Source: an uncultured Erysipelotrichaceae bacterium
GTDB lineage: Bacteria; Bacillota_I; Bacilli_A; RF39; UBA660
NCBI GenBank assembly: GCA_902803685.1
Contig: CADCQR010000091.1
Coordinates: forward strand, 1 to 17,602
Direction of reading: 5' to 3'
Length of the DNA: 17,602 nt
Part shown: positions 7,094 to 14,019 of the stretch, in pieces
Position numbering within the stretch: the first letter of the stretch is position 1
Layout of the letters: each line of letters opens with the position of its first letter
Program-made: the position numbers and the translations under genes
The notes under the pieces: generated by a model
Told to the model about the DNA's origin: nothing
The model's input: only the letters and a program-made list of their open reading frames with translations
The model's database searches: none

Positions 7094-7674
7094 TCAACTT
7101 TAAAATTTGTGATAATGCAAAAGAATGTGGGGGTATTTCTGTATGCCCGACTGGTGCGTTATCATGGAATGAAGAAAAAAAGTCAATTGAAATAGATAAT
7201 GATAAATGTATTTCATGTGGACAATGTGAAAAAGAATGCCCCATAGGTGCAATTATGATCTCTAAGAGTAGAGAAGAATATGAAAAAAATAAAAAAGAAA
7301 TAGCTGAAGACACAAGAACTATAAAAGATTTATTTGTAGATAGATATGGGGCGTCTCCTTTATCTGATTTTTTTAAAATTGATGGTAGTGATATAGAAGC
7401 AAAGAAAAATCTAAAAAGAATAACTCTTATAGAACTATATAATGATGATTCTATACAATGCTTACTTAAATCAATTCCAATCAAAAAAATAACTGAAAAT
7501 TTTGAAGATATTATGTTTTATAAGGTTTATGCTGATGATGAGACTCTAAAAAAATATAATATTAATGTATTGCCATCATTATTAGTCTTCAAAGATGGTA
7601 AATTAAATAATATTGTAGAGGGATATTATTGTGAAGAAGAATATTCAACATTAATTTCAAAAATAGATTTATAG
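7081..7674 (+). CDS. Ferredoxin-thioredoxin-fold fusion protein
   Basis: A 197-aa protein starting at GTG 7081, 7 bases after GGGGAGGA. Residues 1-60 are a 2x[4Fe-4S]-type ferredoxin domain. The second motif is classical (C43-x2-C46-x2-C49-x3-C53-P), while the first is unusual (C10-x5-C16-x5-C22-P) and one Cys short, giving seven in all. Cluster II (C43, C46, C49 with C22) should assemble; the other may be 3Fe-4S or missing. Residues about 105-197 have a thioredoxin-like pattern ending in YNINVLPSLLVFKDGKLNNIVEGY with the cis-Pro, but a single Cys (in SIQCLL) stands where CxxC is normal. It would be a cytoplasmic electron carrier, plausibly serving the desulfurase or another enzyme of the operon. 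That partnership is inferred from the overlapping gene order. Confidence 0.8.
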   Translation: MAVLVNFKICDNAKECGGISVCPTGALSWNEEKKSIEIDNDKCISCGQCEKECPIGAIMISKSREEYEKNKKEIAEDTRTIKDLFVDRYGASPLSDFFKIDGSDIEAKKNLKRITLIELYNDDSIQCLLKSIPIKKITENFEDIMFYKVYADDETLKKYNINVLPSLLVFKDGKLNNIVEGYYCEEEYSTLISKIDL

Positions 7675-7687
7675 GATTAAGGTGACA

Positions 7688-8658
7688 ATGCGGCTATATC
7701 TAAAAAGAACATTGATACTTTAGTAAGAGAATTTGTCAAAAATCCTCGTGCTTTGGAGAATTATAGTAAGAATTGTCTCTCTATATTAAAAAATGATTTG
7801 ATTAAAAGAAAAACAATATGATCATACTATAAGTAGTTATGATTATTTGAAAGAATTTATTGACGCTTATGAGGTAAATTAATACTTACTTTTAAGAGAA
7901 TATATATTTTTTTATAAAGACTTTGTTTCTAAAATTGATAGGAAACATCTTAAAGTTATACACTCAAATATATATTATTTAAATGAATCAGATAAGTTTC
8001 TTGAAGATATGAATGTTATTTTAGAAACAAACAATATGATAGGGAGTACAGACTCAAAAACCAATAGTCAGCAATATGATAGATTAGACTTTCTAGTTGC
8101 AACTACAGAAGATAGTATAGATTTAGATGAAGATAAAGAATATACTCATTCGGAAATATATAACCTTGTCCAAGACAAAAAAATATATGTTTTGAATAGT
8201 TATACATCGACAGTAGTTTTGATATTGATGAAGAAGCAAATAAAAGTAAAACTAATTGCGATAAAATATATATAACTCAATGTGGCTCGGAATATCTTGG
8301 TGTTAAGACAATGGTAGTTGATGCTTATTACCAACACAATGATAAAAGTGTGTGGGGAGAAATTTATGCACCATTTTGTGATTATATTAGGACACGAGAA
8401 GTTTCTTTTGATTCTAATGCACAAAGTAAAATAAGCATTACTAAAAAGTTTTATGAAACAATAGAACACTTATCTAATATAATGACAGCAGTATCTGCTT
8501 ATTATAGAAAAAGAAAAAAAGCTATGCCGGAGATTTTAGACGATGCCATATCTGAGATTAGAAGTTCAATAGACCAGCTTACGGATGAATTTGAAACCTC
8601 ATTAGGTCAAAATTTAAAGACGTATAAATTGGGAAGTAATAGTGAGCAGACGGGATGA
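7688..8658 (+). pseudogene. Broken last gene of the operon, family unknown
   Basis: Joined across lesions, this reads as about 320 residues. The part AAISKKNIDTLVREFVKNPR... runs to a TGA at 7818. The next frame continues with KQYDHTISSYDYLKEFIDAYEVN, hits an in-frame TAA at 7880-7882, then goes on through FLEDMNVILETNN to about 8205. There the frame shifts back to YIDSSFDIDEEANKSKTNCDKIYITQCGSEYLGVK and ends at 8658. The start is also damaged: ATG 7688 after AAGGTGAC is out of frame with the first segment. The protein is soluble, charged and helical, with no motif I recognise. It begins 13 bp after the ferredoxin-thioredoxin gene, so it was part of that operon. ATGs at 8009 and 8311 only yield internal fragments. 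Confidence 0.72.
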
Positions 8659-8783
8659 TTAAATAGTAATAGTCTCACGCCCTTACCTTTTATTAATAGT
8701 AACATAAGATAAACTAGGGTGGTGATACTATTATTTTTTTATTTTGTTTTTTTATTCCTGGGGTTTACGTTTTAATTAAAGTA

Positions 8784-9629
8784 TTGATATATTTTCTAAC
8801 AATTAAATTTGGAAAAATCTCATATGATGGATTTTCGGCTGTAGGATTTGATTATAATGCGGAAAAAGACATATTCTATTCAGCAAAAGATGCCTGGCAA
8901 AAAAACTTTGGTTATTGTCATCTATACGATGTTAGTGCACCACTATTTTGTATGATAATTGATACAGAACCGATTAAGTTTTATTATAATAACAAAAATT
9001 GGCTTATATCATTTTGGAAAGGGCAATATGGTATGGTTACAGGGGCAGAAATCGGAATCTATTATACAAATCATATGATGGTTGATAAAAATACTGTATA
9101 TATGCCAGCCAAAGAAGAAGATATGCCTAAAATATCATTTGCTTTATATCGAAAAGGTTCAGAAATAGCTAAGGCAACGGCAAGGCATTGGTGGTTAGCA
9201 ATTTTTAAATTAGGACTATTTAGTAATCCCAAAGATTTGGTTATGGATATAGAATTAACGTTTCCATCAAAAAAAATGTTAGCAGCTTTTATTACTGCCT
9301 TTAAGAAAAAGGGATATAAAGATAAAGATTATAAAATTATCGCAGATACATTTTATTTTACATATAAAAAGCCACATACAAGAAAAGTTTGGACTAGGAA
9401 TTGGCTGACAGATAAATTTAGACAGAAGTTTAATAAAAGGAATGTAATATTATATAATAAGTATCTAATAGATTTGATTGATGATAATTTAATAGATGAT
9501 GCACAAAGTAAAACTCATAATAAACTATTATTGGTAAACAAAATGATTCCGACTTTATTAAAAAATCATAAAAAGAGTAACGATATTGAAGTATTGGGAA
9601 ATGAGTCAGAGGATGTTGATATAGTATGA
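8784..9629 (+). CDS. DUF4474 protein, probably membrane-anchored
   Basis: The body matches the clostridial DUF4474 family: GFDYNAEKDIFYSAKDAWQKNFGYC, then FYYNNKNWLISFWKGQYGMVTGAEIGIYYT, then ATARHWWLAIFKLGLFSNPKDLVMDIELTFPS. The function of the family is not known to me. The start is unresolved. TTG 8784 has no RBS, yet the same frame stays open back to 8718 and encodes a strongly hydrophobic stretch (IIFLFCFFIPGVYVLIKVLIYFLTI). The G-rich AGGGTGGTG (8716-8724) is well spaced only for ATT codons at 8730 or 8733. The natural product therefore probably has an N-terminal membrane anchor begun from ATT, or the original start was mutated. The C-terminus is basic, then acidic (NESEDVDIV). Its TGA overlaps the next gene's ATG (ATGA), so the two are translationally coupled. 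Confidence 0.8.
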   Translation: MIYFLTIKFGKISYDGFSAVGFDYNAEKDIFYSAKDAWQKNFGYCHLYDVSAPLFCMIIDTEPIKFYYNNKNWLISFWKGQYGMVTGAEIGIYYTNHMMVDKNTVYMPAKEEDMPKISFALYRKGSEIAKATARHWWLAIFKLGLFSNPKDLVMDIELTFPSKKMLAAFITAFKKKGYKDKDYKIIADTFYFTYKKPHTRKVWTRNWLTDKFRQKFNKRNVILYNKYLIDLIDDNLIDDAQSKTHNKLLLVNKMIPTLLKNHKKSNDIEVLGNESEDVDIV

Positions 9630-10504
9630 GTAAAAAACTAAATAAGCTCTTTCAAAAGTCTAAAAAGATTATGATAAGTGACAATACAAAAATTGTTATT
9701 ATGAGTGATTGTCATAGAGGATCTGGAGATAGCTATGATACTTTTTTACATAATAAACACATATATGAAGCAGCTCTGCGGCATTACTTTGATTTGGGAT
9801 TTACTTACATTGAATTAGGTGACGGTGATGACATGTGGGAAGTAAAGAATTATAAAGATATAATTGAAGAACATATAAATACCTTTAAGCTATTGAAAGA
9901 GTTTCATAAGTCGGATAGATTGATTATGATTTATGGCAATCATGATATGTGCAAAAAATCTAAAAAGGTATTAAAAGATACATTTTACAAATATTATGAC
10001 AAAACGACAAAAAAAGAAGAACCATTATTAGATGATATTGATGTAAGAGAATCTCTGGTATTATTATATAAAAAATATGAGATATTTCTTATTCATGGTC
10101 ATCAGGTTGACTTCTTAAATAATAACTTATGGTTATTTTCTAGATTCTTAGTAAGACATATATGGAGACCTTTGGAAAGACTTGGTATCAAAGATCCAAC
10201 AAGTGCTGCAAAGAATTATCAAGTATCTAACAAGAAAGAAAAAAAGCTAGAAAAATGGAGCATTGATAATAATAAGATATTAATATCTGGACACACCCAT
10301 AGGCCTATTTTCCCTAAAATAGGGAAAAGCTTATATTTTAATGACGGTTCTTGTGTGCATCCTAATGGAATAACATGTATAGAAATAGAAGCTGGTGGAA
10401 TAACTTTGGTTAAGTGGTTATATCATTTGGATAACAATAAAGCAATTTCTGTTCGCCGCGTAGTATTAGAGGGGAAAGAGTCAATAGTAACCTTTTTTAC
10501 TTAG
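9626..10504 (+). CDS. Calcineurin-like metallophosphoesterase
   Basis: A 292-aa protein with the full set of binuclear-metal motifs: D28-C-H30 (SDCHRG), GDGDD (65-69), G-N-H-D (104-107), IHGHQVD and the C-terminal SGHTHRPIF. Such enzymes hydrolyse phosphomonoesters or diesters using Mn/Fe/Zn pairs. The SDCHRGSGD and ELGDGDDMWE forms resemble those of LpxH/UDP-diacylglucosamine-type and related stand-alone phosphoesterases, although a lipid A role is unlikely in a Gram-positive. No membrane segment or signal peptide is seen. The ATG overlaps the DUF4474 stop by 4 bp, suggesting that the phosphoesterase works with a membrane-bound DUF4474 partner. Its 3' end overlaps the convergent minus-strand gene by 8 bp, and no terminator is apparent between them. 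The substrate is unknown. Confidence 0.88.
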   Translation: MSKKLNKLFQKSKKIMISDNTKIVIMSDCHRGSGDSYDTFLHNKHIYEAALRHYFDLGFTYIELGDGDDMWEVKNYKDIIEEHINTFKLLKEFHKSDRLIMIYGNHDMCKKSKKVLKDTFYKYYDKTTKKEEPLLDDIDVRESLVLLYKKYEIFLIHGHQVDFLNNNLWLFSRFLVRHIWRPLERLGIKDPTSAAKNYQVSNKKEKKLEKWSIDNNKILISGHTHRPIFPKIGKSLYFNDGSCVHPNGITCIEIEAGGITLVKWLYHLDNNKAISVRRVVLEGKESIVTFFT

Positions 10505-11303
10505 AGTTTTTTGAGGTATAATCTACAGTTAGATCGTCTACGATTTCAAATCTGTGCTTTTGCTTAGTTACATTGTCTTTTCTTTTTGCGTCGATAGTTT
10601 CAAAAAACATTTCCGCAGGTCTAACCCAAATATTAGAATCTTCTCTGTTGTATAATGTTTTGTATACTACCACATATTTTTTAGTTTCAGAATCCATACA
10701 AATATTATCAATATAATAATAATTCCCTTTAAAATGTCTAACTACTTTGCCTATATAATCTTTATAAATTTTTGAACCTTTCAATCCGTCTTCATTCTGA
10801 TAAGATGGATTTTTTTCATTATAATATAAAAGACTTTCATCAACTTTATCATCCATACTTTCAAAAATAACTTGGGCAATCTGTAAGTTTGGTATTAGAA
10901 TATATGTATTTTTAGAATTATTAAATATAGTGATATTTAATTTTCCTCTATATCCTGGATTTAAATGCTGAGAGGAAATGAATATTCCTAAACGGTTAAA
11001 AGAGGTTCTACCACGAATTGAGGCACAAATGTAATCAGGAATATTGAATTGTTCTTCTAATGCGATTAATATACATTCACCTGGTTTAAATTTATATCCA
11101 TCGCTTATATCAATTTCTTCATACATATCATTTATAAAATCAGCATCAATTAATGAAACATCTTTTTTTGTTGTTTTGAATCTTAATATATGATTACTTG
11201 TAGTAACATCATATGAAGAAGAATGTATATTTTTGACATTAGCTTTTTCAATAAGAATATTATCTTTAATTAATTTTTCTATACTTTTTCCATTTAATAT
11301 CAT
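10497..11303 (-). CDS. dCTP deaminase/dUTPase-fold protein fused to DUF1653
   Basis: A 268-aa protein. ATG 11303 gives MILNGKSIEKLI, the usual dCTP-deaminase N-terminus, with GTAGG upstream; a TTG six codons earlier is less likely. Residues 1-165 have the Dcd/dUTPase fold: YICASIRGRTSFNRLG (91-106, triphosphate-binding loop), HLNPGYRGKLNITIFN (113-128) and LIPNLQIAQVIFE. Residues about 183-253 form a DUF1653 domain (GKVVRHFKGNYYYIDN, YVVVYKTLY, WVRPAEMFFE). Set against E. coli Dcd (HRIDPGWSGCIVLEF), the Asp is N115 and the catalytic Glu is T125, so deamination or dUTP hydrolysis is doubtful. The protein could bind nucleotides without turning them over. Genuine Dcd enzymes can act in phage defence. 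This one stands alone on the minus strand, diverging from the large paralogues. Confidence 0.82.
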   Translation of the reverse strand: MILNGKSIEKLIKDNILIEKANVKNIHSSSYDVTTSNHILRFKTTKKDVSLIDADFINDMYEEIDISDGYKFKPGECILIALEEQFNIPDYICASIRGRTSFNRLGIFISSQHLNPGYRGKLNITIFNNSKNTYILIPNLQIAQVIFESMDDKVDESLLYYNEKNPSYQNEDGLKGSKIYKDYIGKVVRHFKGNYYYIDNICMDSETKKYVVVYKTLYNREDSNIWVRPAEMFFETIDAKRKDNVTKQKHRFEIVDDLTVDYTSKNSK

Positions 11304-11404
11304 AAAAATACCTACTTTCAAATTAATTTTATCATATTTTATATTAAATGGTTAGAATAAATATTTATATTTTTTTAACAAATAAAATAGTATGACAAGA
11401 TGTA

Positions 11405-11413
11405 TGTTATAAT
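11405..11413 (+). promoter_or_regulatory. Extended -10 promoter element before the 853-aa gene
   Basis: TGTTATAAT (11405-11413) is a consensus extended -10. No good -35 is seen at 17 bp. A start of transcription 6-8 bases later would fall at about 11420, inside the first codons of the annotated frame (ATG 11416), which matters for choosing the start codon. Confidence 0.4.
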
Positions 11414-11415
11414 TA

Positions 11416-13977
11416 ATGTATAAGATTATATGGGATGTGACTACTGTGGAAGAATATGATAAAAAGCTAGAATTGATTTTGTCATTACCTAAATCTATCG
11501 CAATAAAATATATAAATCATCATTTTGATAAATTTGGTGTTAATGAATTTTATAAAATTGTTGATAGAGTTCCAATTAGGTTGGAAAATTTTCGCTGTAA
11601 TAGGGAATTAAATGAAAATAGTAATGTTCTCAATTATATGCTAAAAAAAGATGGTACAGCTTTTAGATACTTTGCTCCATGTGCAATGACGGAAGAAAAT
11701 ATTGAAACGATTGCAAACCAAAAAAATGACCTTAATCTAAATGATATGTATAACTTTCCACAATTATTAAAAAATTCAAAAATATGGCTAAAGTTTGATT
11801 GTGATATTCGGCCTTTTTTGTCTCTTGTTTCTAATTTATATGATTATATAAATGTTTATGTTGATGAAAATGACCAAGAACAACAAGCAAAATATTATAC
11901 ATATTTAGATTTATTTGTAGATGCTATAGCAAGTCTAAGATACAGAGAAGACAAAGAAAACTTTTTATATACAGATATTGTTTCTTTAAATAAAAGTATA
12001 TTATCGACATTTGATAGTGCATATGTAGCTGGTGATACACTTATAATTTCTCAGTACATTGAACAACTGTATAATTTTTGTGGAGGGTTGATTCCTAAAA
12101 ATGTAATTGAAGAAGAAGTTAATAGATATTATGCAATTTATTTAGAAAATAATGTAATAGATTTATCCCTTACTAAAGACTTTTGTAATATGGTACTTAA
12201 TCAACATCGTAACAATTATATAAGAATTACAAAAGAAGAAATACTAGCAGAAGTACAAAAAAAGTTGGAATTAACAGAGACAAGAAAAAATTCGATTTTA
12301 ATGAGTAGAAAGATAAGAAAAGTAGAAAAGTTTATACGACATGGTGATTATGCTAGCTTAGGTATAACTGTAGAAGAATATGAAGATTTGTTTGATAATG
12401 TCAAAACATTGATTCTAAATAATAAAGATATCATGAAGAGTGGAATATCATTAAGCGAAATTAAGCTTTTGGGATTATTTGAAATATTTAATACTCATGG
12501 ATTCTTGAATTCACAAATTGTTGCTAAGTATTTACAATGTACAGAAAATGAGTACACTGATTTTATTGCTAGAAAATTTGAACAGGTAAAGTTTCATTTA
12601 GCGCAAAATATAACATTAACCAAAGATGAAAAGGAGATTAGTACTACTGATAAATTAAAGCAGGAGGGCATTACTCCTACAAACTTTATTATTGCTAACT
12701 CTAAGCTTACAGCAAATAACATTTCTGATATTTTAAGAAGTATTAATTCAGAAGAGAATTATAAAAAAGTTTTGTGGAATGAACGTTTTATAAAAGATTT
12801 TACTTTTTTAATTCCTTTTGTAAATCTCTTAGATGAATTAGATACTAATACTATGATAAATATTTTATTATATTCAGAAAAAATTATGTACAAATTATTT
12901 AAAGGTAATGATGAGTTATCTCCAAAGACTAAGGCATATTTGATTCTAAAACATCTTGATAAAGTTATTTCCTTGGCTAAAGAATATGCTTCATTGGACG
13001 ATTTATCAAAATATGTTATTGGGCAACAAAATGCTAAGCTATTGGAAGATGATGTATCAGCTTATTTAGATGTCTATCATAATATGCTTACTAGAAAAGC
13101 GTGCTCTATTCCACCTATAAAATTAGAAATAGATAATTTATTTTATGAAGCTGGAAAATATGGTGATTTTGATAGATTGCTAATTGGTAAGATTCCTTAT
13201 GCTGACAGTTGTATAACCCCAACAAATTATGCTGGAAAAGCTACATTTTATGAGGTGCTTTTTGGAGAAAATGCAGATGTTATTCTTGTAAAGAACAATG
13301 AAGGTCAGATGGTATCAAGGATTTTTGCTTTTCGTAGGGGAAATGTTGTGCAGTTGGTTGGAAGCGCTAATAAACCAATTCGAGGAGAGGTTTATAAAGA
13401 AATAGCAGATGAAATTATAAAAAAAGCAATCGATAATGATGATAATATTGATTATGTTTTTGTAAGCACATTTTCGGTTTATGCTGGAGCTGATTTTCCC
13501 CGTGTACATGATATATGTTTTGAAAGAGAGTTTCCGCATGCTGATACTGGATATGCAGCATATTTATTAAGTTCTAAGGAATTGCTTGGGGGAGAAATAG
13601 CTAGCCCTTTAAAACTTAAATTAACTGATTTACCTAAAGGAAAATATATCGGCACAAGAAGCAATATAAATTATAGTCCACCGGAATTTGAAATTACAAG
13701 ATTAAGAGCATTAGATATTGTTATGGATGAAAATATTGATTCCAGAGAGCGAAAGGAACATTTGTTTGAACCGTTTAGTATGTCTGATTACGAAAGCGTT
13801 GTATGTGGTCAAGACTGGTATATAGCTGTAAAAAAAGATAAAACAATTGAAGAAGTAATTTTACCAACTAATGATAATAGAATCTATGAAGAAATGGCAA
13901 TAGCAAAAGAAAAATTACAATTAAGTTATGATGATAATTCTATGGAAGATAGTTTTATTCATTGTACAAAAAGATAA
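11416..13977 (+). CDS. Large unrecognised protein, paralogue A (853 aa)
   Basis: I do not recognise this family. It is paralogous to the next gene from about residue 150 to the end. Shared blocks include ASLRYREDKENFLYTDIVSLN, FCNMVLNQHRNNY, a helical middle (about 250-540) and a C-terminal alpha/beta module. In that module, DRLLIGK (586-592) leads to C599 in ADSCI, then VSRIFAFRRGNVVQLV (about 633-648), DNIDYVFV, H708 in FPHAD, C797 in VVCGQDWYIA and KKDKTIEEVILPT. The first about 75 residues are unique to this copy. There is no signal peptide or membrane segment, so it should be cytoplasmic. ATG 11416 has no RBS and lies right after a -10 element; GTG 11437 or 11446 may be the real start. 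The gene heads a probable three-gene operon. Confidence 0.85.
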   Translation: MYKIIWDVTTVEEYDKKLELILSLPKSIAIKYINHHFDKFGVNEFYKIVDRVPIRLENFRCNRELNENSNVLNYMLKKDGTAFRYFAPCAMTEENIETIANQKNDLNLNDMYNFPQLLKNSKIWLKFDCDIRPFLSLVSNLYDYINVYVDENDQEQQAKYYTYLDLFVDAIASLRYREDKENFLYTDIVSLNKSILSTFDSAYVAGDTLIISQYIEQLYNFCGGLIPKNVIEEEVNRYYAIYLENNVIDLSLTKDFCNMVLNQHRNNYIRITKEEILAEVQKKLELTETRKNSILMSRKIRKVEKFIRHGDYASLGITVEEYEDLFDNVKTLILNNKDIMKSGISLSEIKLLGLFEIFNTHGFLNSQIVAKYLQCTENEYTDFIARKFEQVKFHLAQNITLTKDEKEISTTDKLKQEGITPTNFIIANSKLTANNISDILRSINSEENYKKVLWNERFIKDFTFLIPFVNLLDELDTNTMINILLYSEKIMYKLFKGNDELSPKTKAYLILKHLDKVISLAKEYASLDDLSKYVIGQQNAKLLEDDVSAYLDVYHNMLTRKACSIPPIKLEIDNLFYEAGKYGDFDRLLIGKIPYADSCITPTNYAGKATFYEVLFGENADVILVKNNEGQMVSRIFAFRRGNVVQLVGSANKPIRGEVYKEIADEIIKKAIDNDDNIDYVFVSTFSVYAGADFPRVHDICFEREFPHADTGYAAYLLSSKELLGGEIASPLKLKLTDLPKGKYIGTRSNINYSPPEFEITRLRALDIVMDENIDSRERKEHLFEPFSMSDYESVVCGQDWYIAVKKDKTIEEVILPTNDNRIYEEMAIAKEKLQLSYDDNSMEDSFIHCTKR

Positions 13978-14019
13978 GAAAGTTAATATAAAATATAATT
14001 GGAAAGTTGGAAGATATTA

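Noticed and set aside
7062..7484. 140-codon minus-strand open frame over the ferredoxin-thioredoxin gene
   Set aside because: The plus-strand frame has clear Fe-S and thioredoxin motifs with a good RBS; the minus-strand product has none.
8009..8275. 88-residue ORF as an independent gene
   Set aside because: It continues the same frame upstream across a TAA and downstream across a frameshift, so it is an internal piece of the broken gene 7688-8658.
8311..8658. 115-residue ORF as an independent small gene
   Set aside because: The frame extends upstream without a start signal (YITQCGSEYLGVK...) and joins the preceding fragment; it is the 3' part of the same pseudogene.
11304..11321. TTG 11321 as start of the dCTP-deaminase-like gene
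   Set aside because: The family begins at MILxG, and a GTAGG site lies between the TTG and ATG 11303, favouring the ATG.
13999..14019. TTG 13999 as start of paralogue B
   Set aside because: The GGAAG ribosome binding site lies downstream of it and is correctly spaced for ATG 14020.
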